From Moraxella porci DSM 25326 (GTDB lineage: Bacteria; Pseudomonadota; Gammaproteobacteria; Pseudomonadales; Moraxellaceae), in NCBI RefSeq assembly GCF_002014855.1, contig NZ_MUYV01000011.1, positions 62,001-126,000 of the forward strand: a stretch of DNA of 64,000 bases, written 5' to 3'. The position numbers and the translations under genes are program-made. The notes beneath the pieces were generated by a model. It ran no database searches, was not told the origin of the DNA, and was given only the letters and a program-made list of their open reading frames with translations. Below are positions 27,060 to 37,029 of the stretch, piece by piece (the stretch's first letter is position 1; each line of letters opens with the position of its first letter).

Positions 27060-29213
27060 TTAGTAAAAGGTTTCGCCATTGGCAGCCATAGTCACAAGCT
27101 TGGCAGGTGCTTCATACGCCTTGCCAAGATGTGCATATTTATTGCACAGCTCGACATAGTTAGCCACGCCAATCTGGTCGATATAGCGGCATGGACCGCC
27201 ACGGAACGGTGGGAAGCCGACGCCCATAATCATCGCCATATCCGCCTCACCTGCCGATGCCACGATATTATCTTCTAGGCAGCGGACGGTCTCATTACAA
27301 AACGCGATCATCATGCGGTCGATGATCTCTTGATCATCCACTTGACGGCTGTCGGTTTGCACTGCTTTTAACAGCTCATAGGTTGCTTCATCAGCCATTT
27401 TTTTTGGTTTGCCTTTTTTGTCCGTTTCATATTTATAAAAGCCAACGCCATTTTTCTGACCCAAGCGGTTATTTTCAAACAAATGCTTGATACCGCCTTT
27501 ATAATCAGGCTTCATACGGTCAGGGAAACCTTCTGCCATCACTTCAGCGCCATGCACGCCTGTATCTAGACCGACGACATCGATCAGATAAGCAGGACCC
27601 ATCGGCCAGCCGAAACGCTCCATGACTTTATCGATCTGTACAAAGTCCACGCCCTCTTTGAGCAGCAAATCAAACGCACCAAAGTACGGGAATAGCACAC
27701 GGTTCACCAAGAAACCTGGGCAGTCATTGACCACAATCGGTGTCTTACCCATTTTTTGAGCCAAGGCAACAGTGGTGGCGATGGCTTTTTCGCTCGTCTG
27801 CTCGCCACGGATGACTTCCACAAGCGGCATACGATGCACAGGGTTAAAAAAATGCATACCGACGAAGTTTTCTGGGCGTTTTAATGCTTTGGCGAGACGA
27901 GTGATTGAGATGGTCGAAGTGTTCGACGCCAAGATAGCATCTTCTTTGACCAAGCTTTCGACTTCGGCAAGCACCGCTTCTTTAACCTTTGGATTTTCTA
28001 CCACGGCTTCGATGACGATGTCAGTCTCACCAAAATCGCCGTAGTTGAGCGTCGGGCGAATACGAGATAAGGTCTCACCCATCTTGGCTGGGGTGAATTT
28101 GCCACGCTCCACTTGCTTAGATAGCAGCTTAGTTGCTTCGCTCATACCCAGCTCAAGCTGCTCGCTCTTGATGTCTTTCATGATGATTGGCAAGCCCTTG
28201 CTTGCTGCTTGATAGGCGATGCCACCACCCATGATGCCTGCACCAAGTACGGCAGCCTCTGTGATGTCATGCGCTGCTTTGCTATGCTCTTTGGCAAGCT
28301 TTTTGACCAGCTGATCATTGAGAAACAAGCCAACCAATGCCGCTGCTTGCGGGGTCTTGGCAGCCTTAGCAAAGCCCGCCACCTCGACTTTCACCGCCTC
28401 ATCACGCTGAAGATTGGCGTGTTTTTCGATGGCCTCGACCGCAAGAGCAATCGCAGGATACTGCTTTGGATTGGCTTTGGCAAAAATCATGCCCTTACCG
28501 CTATTGAACGCCATCGCCTGCTCAAGTTGATTAAGCTTAATCGGCTCAAGCTTTTCTTGGCGTTTGGCCTGCCAATCCAGCTCGCCTTTGATGCATTTTT
28601 TGACCAAATCGACAGCAGAATCCACCAAAGCATCATCCGCCACGACCGCATCCACAAAACCCACTTTCAAAGCTTCATCAGGCTTATAAAACTTCGCCGT
28701 CGCCACCGCTTCTAGGATGTTATCGATACCAAGTAAGCGTGAACCACGGATCGTGCCACCCCAGCCTGGGAAAATGCCAAGCTTGGTCTCAGGCAGACCG
28801 ATTTGACCTGATGCACCCATCACACGGTATTCACAAACCAAAGTCATCTCACAGCCACCGCCCAATGCCGCACCATTGATGGCGGCGACTTTTGGAAATG
28901 GCAAATCTTCAAAACGGTTAAATACTTGGTTAAATTCGTACAGCCAGCTCTCAAGCTCTTGTTGAGATCTTTGAAAGTGTCCCACAAACTCAGTGATGTC
29001 CGCCCCTGCAATAAAGACGCTTTTGCCTGAGGTGACCACCAGGCCTTTGATGTCATCACGAGCCTCGAGTGCGCCGACCGCTTGCTCGTATTCGGTACTG
29101 GTTTGTTGGTCAAATTTATTTACGCTGCCATCTTTGGCGTCATAGCGAAACTCGACGATACCCGCCGCTTGGTCAAGAAAATCGACCTGAATTTTATTTC
29201 CTTGGAAAATCAT
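27060..29213 (-). CDS. fadB: Fatty acid oxidation complex subunit alpha FadB
   Basis: This 717-residue multifunctional protein has an N-terminal enoyl-CoA hydratase/isomerase (crotonase) domain (about 1-190) with AGADITEF and [16 protein letters not shown] for the oxyanion hole. A 3-hydroxyacyl-CoA dehydrogenase follows, with Rossmann motif [12 protein letters not shown] near 320 and [14 protein letters not shown] as the catalytic His segment. It ends with the dehydrogenase C-terminal domain ([10 protein letters not shown]). Length equals E. coli FadB within a few residues. AGGAG precedes the ATG. It forms the fadBA operon with the thiolase downstream. Confidence 0.96.
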   Translation of the reverse strand: MIFQGNKIQVDFLDQAAGIVEFRYDAKDGSVNKFDQQTSTEYEQAVGALEARDDIKGLVVTSGKSVFIAGADITEFVGHFQRSQQELESWLYEFNQVFNRFEDLPFPKVAAINGAALGGGCEMTLVCEYRVMGASGQIGLPETKLGIFPGWGGTIRGSRLLGIDNILEAVATAKFYKPDEALKVGFVDAVVADDALVDSAVDLVKKCIKGELDWQAKRQEKLEPIKLNQLEQAMAFNSGKGMIFAKANPKQYPAIALAVEAIEKHANLQRDEAVKVEVAGFAKAAKTPQAAALVGLFLNDQLVKKLAKEHSKAAHDITEAAVLGAGIMGGGIAYQAASKGLPIIMKDIKSEQLELGMSEATKLLSKQVERGKFTPAKMGETLSRIRPTLNYGDFGETDIVIEAVVENPKVKEAVLAEVESLVKEDAILASNTSTISITRLAKALKRPENFVGMHFFNPVHRMPLVEVIRGEQTSEKAIATTVALAQKMGKTPIVVNDCPGFLVNRVLFPYFGAFDLLLKEGVDFVQIDKVMERFGWPMGPAYLIDVVGLDTGVHGAEVMAEGFPDRMKPDYKGGIKHLFENNRLGQKNGVGFYKYETDKKGKPKKMADEATYELLKAVQTDSRQVDDQEIIDRMMIAFCNETVRCLEDNIVASAGEADMAMIMGVGFPPFRGGPCRYIDQIGVANYVELCNKYAHLGKAYEAPAKLVTMAANGETFY

Positions 29214-29545
29214 GCCTACTCCTTATTGAGTGTTAGTCATAGCCGTGCTGCTCGCGCGACCGTGGTAATCCATAATATAGCACACCCCTATCCCCATTTC
29301 ATACATTGACCCATTCGACAAATATGACCGATGGGTCATCAAAGTTTTGGCTTGTTTTGGCTTTAAGACGAATCATCGTGAAATTTATGGCTTTACCCAC
29401 CCTGCTTATCAGCCATCCCGCGACGAAACTGAGCATTTTTGGCGATTTGCGTACTTTTGGCATAATAATTATTTACAATAATTCGTATTTTATGTAAGAT
29501 AAGCGAAATAATATCCACTTTAATCAATCTTAACCAAAAGATCTC
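29214..29545. promoter_or_regulatory. Divergent control region fadB / J-domain gene
   Basis: This 332-base gap has no credible gene. TGACCCAT at 29307-29314 and ATGGGTCA at 29331-29338 are perfect inverted arms 16 bases apart, within about 130 bases of the fadB start. They could be an operator for a fatty-acid-responsive regulator. I see no match to the known FadR or PsrA consensus that I would defend. Confidence 0.35.
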
Positions 29546-30655
29546 ATGAACCAACAAACTTATTATGACATGCTTGGCGTCTCCCAGACGGCCGACTTTG
29601 AAATCATTCATGCCGCTTATCAAGCGCTCACCAAAAAATACGCCGCCCTGCCGCCCAATGATGCCGCTTATATGACCAGCCTCATCCGTCAGGCTTATGA
29701 TGTGCTGTCAGATCCGATCAAGCGCGCTGATTATGATGCATGGCTGCGTTTTAATCATATGCAAGCAAGCCCTCATCAGCCAAATGCTTACAGCGCGCCA
29801 CATTATGGTACACCAACATCGGCGCCAGAATATCGTAGCAGCGCGCCTGCCAAGAAATCTGGTTCGGTGATCCGATGGATCCTTGGGCTGATCATCATGC
29901 TGGCTGCTGTGGCGGCTTTGGCTTATTATTTGGTGTCCTCGACAGGATTTTTTGGGAATAATGAAGCGCCCGTTACCCCTGTAACAACTGCCCAACAAAA
30001 CCCAGCCAACCTGCAGCCCATCAAACCCATCGCCCCAGCAGAGCCTGTCGTCACGCCCAAGCAACAAGCTGCCCGCGATCAAGCACATGCTGAATATCTG
30101 GCCGCGGTGAATCAAATCAACGCCGTTTGGAATAATCTGCCTGCTTCCATCCAAGAGGCGTTGCGTGCTGAACAGCGCAGTATCAACAACCAACGCGAAG
30201 CCAATTGTAAAGCCCAAGCAGCCAGTCAATTTACGACAGCCATCGAGATCGAGACCGCGCGCTATCGCTGTGAAGTGCCGCAGCTAAATGCGCGCACAGA
30301 GGCCTTACAAATTTATGCTGCCCAAATCAGCTATGTCGATGAGCCAAGCGACACCGACACAAGCTACATCAATGAGGGCAGTGATGACCCTGTGTATAAC
30401 CTGAGCACCGCTGAAGCCAAACAACTGTATGATGATGCCGTCGCCAATCTTAATGGTGTGTGGAATGCGCTGCCTGATGAGACGCGTGAAGCGCTGCGTG
30501 CGGATCAGCGCATGATCAATGCCGATCGTGAGGCGCGCTGCAGACAATTTGCCCAAGAAAATTATGCCAGCCGATCTGAACAAACCATCGCTCGCTATCT
30601 GTGTGAAGTGCCTGAGATGGATGCCCGCGCCGAAGAATTGGCGGCGTATTATTAA
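29546..30655 (+). CDS. Membrane protein with degenerate J domain and two LprI-like (DUF1311) repeats
   Basis: This 369-residue protein opens with a J-domain-like segment (YYDMLGVSQTADFEIIHAAY through AYDVLSDPIKRADYDAW, residues 6-67). The His-Pro-Asp motif needed to stimulate DnaK is absent, and the loop reads LPPNDAA. A membrane helix follows at about 107-130 (IRWILGLIIMLAAVAALAYY). The periplasmic part has two related units of about 75 residues (near 175-250 and 290-369). Each has the pattern WN.LP...EALRA.QR.IN..REA.C and a second Cys in CEVP, as in the LprI/DUF1311 lysozyme-inhibitor family. The function is unknown. A terminator follows directly. Confidence 0.75.
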   Translation: MNQQTYYDMLGVSQTADFEIIHAAYQALTKKYAALPPNDAAYMTSLIRQAYDVLSDPIKRADYDAWLRFNHMQASPHQPNAYSAPHYGTPTSAPEYRSSAPAKKSGSVIRWILGLIIMLAAVAALAYYLVSSTGFFGNNEAPVTPVTTAQQNPANLQPIKPIAPAEPVVTPKQQAARDQAHAEYLAAVNQINAVWNNLPASIQEALRAEQRSINNQREANCKAQAASQFTTAIEIETARYRCEVPQLNARTEALQIYAAQISYVDEPSDTDTSYINEGSDDPVYNLSTAEAKQLYDDAVANLNGVWNALPDETREALRADQRMINADREARCRQFAQENYASRSEQTIARYLCEVPEMDARAEELAAYY

Positions 30656-30660
30656 GGTCA

Positions 30661-30684
30661 AAGCCCGTCAAATCCGACGGGCTT
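30661..30684 (+). terminator. Rho-independent terminator after J-domain gene
   Basis: Nine-base arms AAGCCCGTC and GACGGGCTT with a 6-base loop are followed by TTGTTTT. It lies between convergent genes. Confidence 0.85.
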
Positions 30685-30689
30685 TTGTT

Positions 30690-31070
30690 TTATTGCTTAT
30701 TTAGCAATGCTTGAAGTGCAGTGATATAAGCATCTTTTTGTGCAAGCAACTCATCTTTATGACTGATGATTAATTGCAGTTTCTCAATTTCCGCCTGTAG
30801 AACCATGTTATCGCTGGCATAATTTGCATAATAAATTGCGTTATGATTCTGCGTTTGTACCACGACATTTTTATCTTTATTTTGTAGCAAATCCACAATA
30901 CCCACACCCAAAATCTGTGCAATTTGCTCAAGCCTTTCAAGATTCAAGGTTACTTCCCCACGCTCAATTTTGGCATAGCCGTTTTTTGACATACCAAGCC
31001 TTTCTGCCATCTGTTCTTGCGACCATTGGCGTTCTTCTCGATAGTCTCGAATTGTGTCATAAATCATCAT
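30690..31070 (-). CDS. XRE-family helix-turn-helix regulator
   Basis: This 126-residue protein has a Cro/C1-type helix-turn-helix in residues 5-62 (YREERQWSQEQMAERLGM, then SKNGYAKIERGE). A C-terminal coiled coil rich in Gln and Leu (about 85-125) probably mediates dimers. The double ATG at 31065-31070 leaves the exact start open by one codon, and AGTAGG lies upstream. It is divergent from the three secreted-protein genes, so it may control them. Targets and signal are unknown. Confidence 0.85.
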   Translation of the reverse strand: MMIYDTIRDYREERQWSQEQMAERLGMSKNGYAKIERGEVTLNLERLEQIAQILGVGIVDLLQNKDKNVVVQTQNHNAIYYANYASDNMVLQAEIEKLQLIISHKDELLAQKDAYITALQALLNKQ

Positions 31071-31216
31071 AAAAAACCTACTGGCAGTGGGTGCGTTTGC
31101 ACATTATGAGTTGGTAGAAATTAAGCAAGAGTTATCATATCATTAAACCATCAGCCAAGACAAATTTGTTTCGTCACCATTGGATTATTGATTATTTTTT
31201 AGTCATTGGAGTCATT

Positions 31217-31582
31217 TTGAAAAGCATTTTAAAAACGCTCGCATTGTCTTTAATTGGACTTACGGTTGGTATTAACGCTCACGCCTATGAAGTCAAAAAT
31301 ATCTGTGCCAAATACCAAACCCAACAAGGTTGGTCAAAAGCCTATGAATTGCAAGCACAAATCTACAGCGAACAAGAATACTTTGAAGCCATAGGCCAAT
31401 CAAGCCTGTTTGCCAATTTTTTCACCAGTTATGTGGTCATTTGGTGGGATTATGGTCAAGCCAGCGTTATCAAGCTTGATGGTATGTATAGCGGCTCATT
31501 GTTGCTTAGCCCAACTGGTGTGGATCAGGGCGGTCGCCAGTGGCGAGTCGCTGACCACAGCCCAGGATGTTTACTAGTATGA
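31217..31582 (+). CDS. Secreted small protein A of a three-gene operon
   Basis: The TTG at 31217 is preferred as start. GGAG lies five bases upstream, and it gives a clean signal peptide (LKSILKTLALSLIGLTVG, cut after NAHA). The mature part begins YEVKNICAKYQTQQGW and is about 100 residues with two Cys, likely a disulfide. An upstream TTG at 31166 would put a second hydrophobic stretch before the signal peptide and is less likely. The next gene encodes a paralogue. I do not recognise the family. Confidence 0.65.
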   Translation: MKSILKTLALSLIGLTVGINAHAYEVKNICAKYQTQQGWSKAYELQAQIYSEQEYFEAIGQSSLFANFFTSYVVIWWDYGQASVIKLDGMYSGSLLLSPTGVDQGGRQWRVADHSPGCLLV

Positions 31583-31593
31583 TAGGTGTCGCA

Positions 31594-31941
31594 ATGAAAA
31601 AATTACTATTAGCAGGTGCTCTTTTGATATTGAGCAGTCAAGCTTATGCTTATGAAGTCAAAAAAGTCTGTGGCAGCTATCAGAGCGGTTTTCAATGGAC
31701 GCGTTCTCAAGCCATGACTATTCAGATCTATAGCGGCATGGAATTATCACGTGGTGCTTACAACCCAAATATCAAAAGTTACGCCAACTATGCATTTATC
31801 AATTGGTCAAATGCGCCCACAACCGTGGTCGAAATTACATCACCTTATGTTCTAGGCGGCATGATGTTCCAAACCGAAGGCAATGACCAAAATGGTCGCA
31901 AATGGCGGTTTAGCGATAATACAACTAATTACTGCATCTAA
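31594..31941 (+). CDS. Secreted small protein B, paralogue of the preceding gene
   Basis: From the ATG at 31594 this is 115 residues with signal peptide MKKLLLAGALLILSSQAYA. The mature part YEVKKVCGSYQSGFQW and the end NGRKWRFSDNTTNYC parallel the preceding protein (YEVKNICAKYQ and GGRQWRVADHSPGC). So the two arose by tandem duplication and keep two Cys at equivalent places. It starts 11 bases after the previous stop, preceded by AGGTG. The function is unknown; it is exported to the periplasm or beyond. Confidence 0.75.
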   Translation: MKKLLLAGALLILSSQAYAYEVKKVCGSYQSGFQWTRSQAMTIQIYSGMELSRGAYNPNIKSYANYAFINWSNAPTTVVEITSPYVLGGMMFQTEGNDQNGRKWRFSDNTTNYCI

Positions 31942-31951
31942 AGGTAATCTC

Positions 31952-32476
31952 ATGAAAAAATTCACACTATTTGCATCCTTGCTTACGCTTGGCATCCCAA
32001 CCGCTCAGGCTATTGTTATTCCCGACTTGTTCGGCTCTTACGAAAGGGGTGCAGAAGCAGCAAGGCAAGCCAATAGACAAAGCGGATATTACGGCTATTA
32101 TCCGTCATCACCCACTATTTCATATGATTTTTTAAACTCTGATGGCTCAAGCAAATGGTCAAAACGCATATCCATTAAAGATGGAGATATGTTTTGTTGG
32201 TCTGTGCGCAATTTAGACCCTTATCGTGCCTACAATGCCACCGAAGTTTTTAGCGGCTTAAATGGTGCTCGACTACAAGCCAAATCAACAATGCCGTTTG
32301 AGATCTTTGGAAGCCAAAATGATGCTGTCGTCTTGGGTACTAGTGTCAATCAAAATGGTGAAGGCATATATAACTGCTGGAAATTTCACCCAGAGACGCC
32401 GACTGGTAAATATATTCATCAAGTTTATATTGACGGCATTAGATTTCCTACTGCCGAAATCAACATCATAAAATAA
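31952..32476 (+). CDS. Secreted protein C of the same operon
   Basis: From the ATG at 31952 this is 174 residues with signal peptide MKKFTLFASLLTLGIPTAQA. AAGGTAA precedes the start, 10 bases after the previous stop. The body has a Tyr/Ser-rich part (SGYYGYYPSSPTISYDFL) and two Cys, one in GDMFCWSVRN and one in EGIYNCWKF. NQNGEGIYNCW recalls the NGRKWRF segment of the first two proteins. No known family is recognised. Gene order suggests that the three act together. Confidence 0.72.
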   Translation: MKKFTLFASLLTLGIPTAQAIVIPDLFGSYERGAEAARQANRQSGYYGYYPSSPTISYDFLNSDGSSKWSKRISIKDGDMFCWSVRNLDPYRAYNATEVFSGLNGARLQAKSTMPFEIFGSQNDAVVLGTSVNQNGEGIYNCWKFHPETPTGKYIHQVYIDGIRFPTAEINIIK

Positions 32477-32535
32477 CATCTGGCAACTATCAAATTTAGC
32501 ATCTTGACAGCTTCTGTTCGGCGACATTTATCAAA

Positions 32536-32579
32536 AAAATCAATTTGATGTTTATCATATAAGGCGTCAAATTGATTTT
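32536..32579 (+). terminator. Hairpin after secreted-protein operon
   Basis: Perfect 13-base arms AAAATCAATTTGA and TCAAATTGATTTT with an 18-base loop, about 60 bases after the stop, followed by GTATTTGG. Confidence 0.6.
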
Positions 32580-32737
32580 GTATTTGGTTCTTTTTTGTAA
32601 GTCTACATTTTATTCTTTAGGCTTTTTAGATTCTAGAACTTGGGAATTCTACGACCCACCAGTCATCATTCCCCTATGGAAATTGGGTAAAATTTGCTAT
32701 CATGGGCAAATCTCATTACATACATTAGGAATCACCC

Positions 32738-33286
32738 ATGTACCCATTTATCCGCCTTGGCACAGGCATCGGCAAAAGCATCTATCACACACTAAAAGGC
32801 GAGACGCTTGGCGTGACTGACACCAGCGAAGTCAGCTTTGTGTGTAATGTCAATGACATTGATAATTTTCTTGAGATGAATAATGGGCGGATTTTGACGC
32901 TGTTTGATTTGGGACGCAATGATTTTGCCATCCGTACAGGCTTGGGCAAAAAACTCCTCACCAACCGCTGGGGACTGGTGGTGGCAGGCAGCACCATTCA
33001 GTACCGCAAACGCATCCGCTTATTTGATAAAATCACCATCAAGACACGCATCTGCGCCATCGATGAACGCTGGTTTTATATCGAACAGACGATGTATGCT
33101 AAAGGCGTGCCGACCTCTCATGCACTGCTGCGTACTGGCGTCACCAATCTGATGACAGGCAAAGTTATTGACACCAAGCAAGTCTTGGATGCGCTTGGGA
33201 TGGGTGAGCTTAGCATACCACCTGATACATGGGTGCAAGCATGGATCGATGCCGATAGGCTACGCCCCTTTCCGACTGGCGAATAA
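32738..33286 (+). CDS. Hot-dog fold acyl-CoA thioesterase-like protein (THEM6/4HBT type)
   Basis: This 182-residue cytoplasmic protein matches the thioesterase-superfamily group that includes THEM6 and COG0824 members. Its segments are NNGRILTLFDLGRNDF for the helix, GLVVAGSTIQYRKRIRLFDK for the central strand, and WFYIEQTMYAKG. The substrate is unknown. The ATG is preceded by TAGGAATC. It is a monocistronic unit ending at a hairpin shared with clpX, which converges on it. Confidence 0.8.
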   Translation: MYPFIRLGTGIGKSIYHTLKGETLGVTDTSEVSFVCNVNDIDNFLEMNNGRILTLFDLGRNDFAIRTGLGKKLLTNRWGLVVAGSTIQYRKRIRLFDKITIKTRICAIDERWFYIEQTMYAKGVPTSHALLRTGVTNLMTGKVIDTKQVLDALGMGELSIPPDTWVQAWIDADRLRPFPTGE

Positions 33287-33292
33287 TCAACA

Positions 33293-33322
33293 AAGCCCAC
33301 CGATATAATGATCGATGGGCTT
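33293..33322. terminator. Terminator hairpin between thioesterase gene and clpX
   Basis: Twelve-base arms AAGCCCACCGAT and ATCGATGGGCTT, with one mismatch, lie between the two convergent stop codons. The T-tail is weak on both strands. Confidence 0.6.
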
Positions 33323-33343
33323 AATCATGCCAAGCTGATTTGC

Positions 33344-34633
33344 TTATTTGTGCTTGATCGTTGGCTTAGCGCCTTGTTCGATGACATCTTGGGTGACGAT
33401 GACTTCGCTGACATCGGTCATGCTTGGTAGCTCGTACATGGTGTCCATCAAGGCATTTTCGATGATCGATCTTAGACCTCGGGCGCCAGTTTTGCGAGTC
33501 ATGGCACGCTTAGCAATGGCGGTCAGTGCATCAGGCTCAAAGCTTAATTTCACCCCTTCCATATCAAACAGGTACTGATACTGCTTGACCAGTGCATTTT
33601 TTGGTTCGGTCAAAATCTGCACCAACGCCGCTTCGTCCAGCTCTTCAAGACTTGCAATCACAGGCAGACGACCGATCAGCTCAGGAATCAAACCAAACTT
33701 AATCAAGTCCTCAACCTCCACTTCACGGAACAGCTCAGTGATGCTTGATTCATCCGCCGCCTTGACATCGGCATTAAAGCCGATACCTGTCTTCTCGGTA
33801 CGCTGACGAATGACTTTATCCAGTCCTGCAAACGCCCCACCAACAATCATCAAGATATTGCTGGTATCCACCTGAATCATCTCTTGGCGTGGATGCTTAC
33901 GACCGCCTTGCGGCGGGATATTTGCCACCGTGCCTTCGATGAGCTTTAGTAGTGCTTGCTGCACGCCTTCGCCTGAGACATCACGGGTGATGGATGGGTT
34001 TTCGCTCTTACGAGAAATCTTATCAATCTCATCGATATAGATGATGCCTTTTTGGGTTTTTTCGACATCATAGTCCGCTGCTTGTAGCAATTTTTGGACG
34101 ATATTTTCGACATCTTCACCGACATAGCCTGCTTCAGTCAGGGTCGTCGCATCCGCCATCGCAAACGGCACATCAAGCATCTTGGCAAGCGTCTGGGCCA
34201 GCAAGGTCTTACCCGAACCTGTCGGCCCGATCAATAGGATGTTACTCTTGGCAAGCTCCACGCCAGCATCAGCGATCTCACTTTGGGCGACTTTTAGACG
34301 CTTATAGTGGTTATAGACCGCCACCGACAGCGCTTTTTTGGCAGCATCTTGACCGATGACATAGTCATCCAGATGCGCTCGCAGCTCTGTTGGCTTTGGC
34401 AGAGGCTGATTTAACCAGTCATCGGCATCGCTTGCTGATTTTTCTGCCTTGCGGTCGTCTGCTTTTTTGGCTTTGGCAGGCTGATCCTTATCAACTTTTT
34501 GATTGCCCAATAAATCACCACATACCTCAATGCACTCGTTGCAGATATTGGCATCAGTGCCTGCGATGAGTTTTTCGACTTCGGTTTTTTTCTTGCCACA
34601 AAAAGAGCAGCTTGGCACTTGTGTTTTAGTCAT
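33344..34633 (-). CDS. clpX: ATP-dependent Clp protease ATP-binding subunit ClpX
   Basis: This 429-residue AAA+ unfoldase feeds substrates to ClpP. The N-terminal zinc-binding domain has Cys9, Cys12, Cys31 and Cys34. Walker [13 protein letters not shown], the pore loop GYVGEDVEN, Walker [11 protein letters not shown], and the sensor/RKH region ([10 protein letters not shown]) are all present, and [12 protein letters not shown] is the C-terminal sensor 2. It starts 12 bases after clpP on the same strand, in the common tig-clpP-clpX order. No lon gene follows here. Confidence 0.97.
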   Translation of the reverse strand: MTKTQVPSCSFCGKKKTEVEKLIAGTDANICNECIEVCGDLLGNQKVDKDQPAKAKKADDRKAEKSASDADDWLNQPLPKPTELRAHLDDYVIGQDAAKKALSVAVYNHYKRLKVAQSEIADAGVELAKSNILLIGPTGSGKTLLAQTLAKMLDVPFAMADATTLTEAGYVGEDVENIVQKLLQAADYDVEKTQKGIIYIDEIDKISRKSENPSITRDVSGEGVQQALLKLIEGTVANIPPQGGRKHPRQEMIQVDTSNILMIVGGAFAGLDKVIRQRTEKTGIGFNADVKAADESSITELFREVEVEDLIKFGLIPELIGRLPVIASLEELDEAALVQILTEPKNALVKQYQYLFDMEGVKLSFEPDALTAIAKRAMTRKTGARGLRSIIENALMDTMYELPSMTDVSEVIVTQDVIEQGAKPTIKHK

Positions 34634-34645
34634 AGCACTCTTCTC

Positions 34646-35299
34646 TTATAATTCTTTTGGGCGTTTTTGTAGGACAGTATCGACCAAGCCATAGTCTTTG
34701 GCTTGTTCGGCACTCATAAAGTTATCACGATCGGTATCACGCTCAAGCTTCTCCACAGGCTGACCGGTATGCTCGGCCAATAGGCGGTTCAGCTTGGCTT
34801 TTAGCTCAATGATCTCACGAGCATGGATCTCGATGTCCGATGCCTGACCACGGAATCCGCCCAACGGCTGATGGATCATGATGCGAGAGTTCGCCAGTGC
34901 ATAGCGTTTGCCCTTTTCGCCAGCTGACAATAGGAATGACCCCATCGATGCGGCTTGACCTAGGCAGATGGTTGAGACATCTGGCTTGATGAAGTTCATC
35001 GTATCATAAATCGCCATACCTGCCGTCACCACACCGCCGGGTGAGTTGATATACAGATGGATGTCTTTTTCAGGATTGTCCGCTTCTAAGAACAGTAGCT
35101 GAGCGACGATTAGATTTGCCATATTATCTTCGACTTGACCAGTCAAAAAGATCACCCGCTCACGCAATAGACGAGAGAAAATGTCAAATGAACGCTCGCC
35201 ACGGCCTGACTGCTCAATGACCATCGGCACCAGTGCATTTTGTGGTGCATGATAAGCATCCGCCAGCTGATCATAAAAAGGATTTTGCTTGATATTCAT
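34646..35299 (-). CDS. clpP: ATP-dependent Clp protease proteolytic subunit ClpP
   Basis: This 217-residue serine protease assembles as a tetradecamer capped by ClpX. Ser119 ([11 protein letters not shown]) and His143 ([11 protein letters not shown]), with the Asp in ERDTDRD, form the catalytic triad. The ATG at 35297-35299 was chosen because GGAAA precedes it and the protein length fits the family. The longer frame runs upstream through the tig-clpP gap. A short propeptide is probably removed by self-cleavage. Confidence 0.97.
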   Translation of the reverse strand: MNIKQNPFYDQLADAYHAPQNALVPMVIEQSGRGERSFDIFSRLLRERVIFLTGQVEDNMANLIVAQLLFLEADNPEKDIHLYINSPGGVVTAGMAIYDTMNFIKPDVSTICLGQAASMGSFLLSAGEKGKRYALANSRIMIHQPLGGFRGQASDIEIHAREIIELKAKLNRLLAEHTGQPVEKLERDTDRDNFMSAEQAKDYGLVDTVLQKRPKEL

Positions 35300-35344
35300 A
35301 ATTTTTCCAACATTGTATTGAGTAAATTGCCATACTTGAGAACA

Positions 35345-35370
35345 AAAACCCCAATGCATACGCTTTGGGG
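35345..35370 (-). terminator. Terminator or attenuator between tig and clpP
   Basis: On the minus strand CCCCAA and TTGGGG enclose a 10-base loop and are followed by TTTTTGTT. It is about 50 bases after the tig stop and 45 bases before clpP, so it may reduce read-through from tig. Confidence 0.6.
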
Positions 35371-35420
35371 CATTTGTCAATTTGCTAAATTCAACTTTTA
35401 GCCGTCTAAGTACTGGGCAA

Positions 35421-36755
35421 TTAGATGGCTTGTTGTTGTGCTGCCGCCAATAGCTCTTGGTACTTGACTTCTTTGTCAGTCACTTTGGCTTGACCCAGTA
35501 GATAATCCACGACTTGATCTTCTAGCACCACAGACTCAACTTGAGCGCGTTGTTGCTTGTCGTTGGTATAGTAGTCGATGACTTCTTGTGGGTCTTCGTA
35601 GTTTTCAGCAGCCTCAGCGATGAACGCAGAAACACGCTCTTGATCCACTTCTAGCTTTTGTGCTTCGATGAGTTGGCTGACCAATACGCCTAGGCGCACT
35701 GAACGAAGTGCTTGGTCTTCAAATAGCTCATTTGGTAGCATATTTGCATCAAAAGTCGCTGGGTTGGCACCGAACTGCTGTGCAAATCGGTTTAGCATCA
35801 TTTGACGCTGACGATCGATCTCTTGATCTAGCATCGCTTTTGGCACATCAAATTCGTTCTTTTCTAGCAGTGCATCAAATGCCGCTTGCTTGACTTGGTT
35901 GCGTGCTGCGTGCTTAACTTCACGCTCCATGTTCTTGCGAACATCGGCTTTTAGCTTGTCAAGACCACCTTCGGTCACACCAAATAGTGCAAAGAATTCG
36001 TCGTTTAGTTCAGGCAATGCAGCTGCTTTGACTTCTTTGACAGTGATGACAAATTGAGCTTCTTTGCCCGCTAGGTGTTCTGCTTGATAGTCTTCAGGGA
36101 AAGTGACGGTGATGGTTTTTTCTTCACCAGCTTTCATGCCTTTCATGCCATCTTCAAAGCCTGGAATCATACGACCTGAGCCGATGACTAGGTTGTAGTT
36201 CTCAGCGCTGCCGCCTTCGAATTTTTCGCCATCGATTGAGCCTGAGAAATCAAATGTCGCTTGGTCGCCATCTTCGATTGCACCATCTTTGGTTTCAAAA
36301 GTTTGGCGTTGTTTTTGTAGACTTTCGATCATCACATCGACATCTTCGTCAGAGACGCTTGCAACTTGACGCTCAACTTCGATCTCGCCAAGACCTTTAA
36401 CTTCCACTTCTGGGAAAGTCTCAACAGTCGCTTGATATACCAAGAAATCATTTTCTAGCTTGACATCATCGATGTTTGGCACGCCAACCACGCGTACTTT
36501 TTCGGCAGCCAAAGCTTCAAATACGGTGTCACGAATCACATCGTTGATCACTTCTTGCTGGATGCCTGCGCCGTATTGGGCACGGATGTGCGACACTGGC
36601 ACTTTACCTTTGCGGAAGCCATCAATCTTAGCAGTCTTAGCGACGCTGCGGATACGGCTTTCGACTTTGCTTTGGATATTGCCCACTGGCACTTTAACGG
36701 TTAGCTGTGTTTCTTTGTCAGAGATGACATTCACAGATACTTGTAGATCGCTCAT
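35421..36755 (-). CDS. tig: Trigger factor, ribosome-associated chaperone
   Basis: This 444-residue chaperone binds the ribosome exit and has prolyl isomerase activity. The N-terminal ribosome-binding domain has the signature GFRKGKVP (about 46-53). The central FKBP-type domain is at about 160-245 ([20 protein letters not shown]). The C-terminal part is helical and Gln-rich. AAGGTGAG precedes the ATG. The 274 bases upstream (to rdgB) are AT-rich and should hold its promoter. It is followed by clpP and clpX. Confidence 0.97.
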   Translation of the reverse strand: MSDLQVSVNVISDKETQLTVKVPVGNIQSKVESRIRSVAKTAKIDGFRKGKVPVSHIRAQYGAGIQQEVINDVIRDTVFEALAAEKVRVVGVPNIDDVKLENDFLVYQATVETFPEVEVKGLGEIEVERQVASVSDEDVDVMIESLQKQRQTFETKDGAIEDGDQATFDFSGSIDGEKFEGGSAENYNLVIGSGRMIPGFEDGMKGMKAGEEKTITVTFPEDYQAEHLAGKEAQFVITVKEVKAAALPELNDEFFALFGVTEGGLDKLKADVRKNMEREVKHAARNQVKQAAFDALLEKNEFDVPKAMLDQEIDRQRQMMLNRFAQQFGANPATFDANMLPNELFEDQALRSVRLGVLVSQLIEAQKLEVDQERVSAFIAEAAENYEDPQEVIDYYTNDKQQRAQVESVVLEDQVVDYLLGQAKVTDKEVKYQELLAAAQQQAI

Positions 36756-37029
36756 AACTCACCTTAATATTAAAATAAAAAACAAAACAGGTCGGTCAAA
36801 AACTGACCAAAAATCTGGCTGTGCCAATGATAACTAACTTAATTTTTTAATGATAATTAACAATAAGCACATAAAAATACTAAAAGTAACACAGTATAGC
36901 CAATCATCACAAAAATTACAACCAAAACACCAAAAGTTTCATTGTAAATTTTGACAAAATATCACCCATAAATACCAAAAGTGATTGATTTTTCACGGAT
37001 TTCATGGTGGCTAATTGACTATCTGATGT

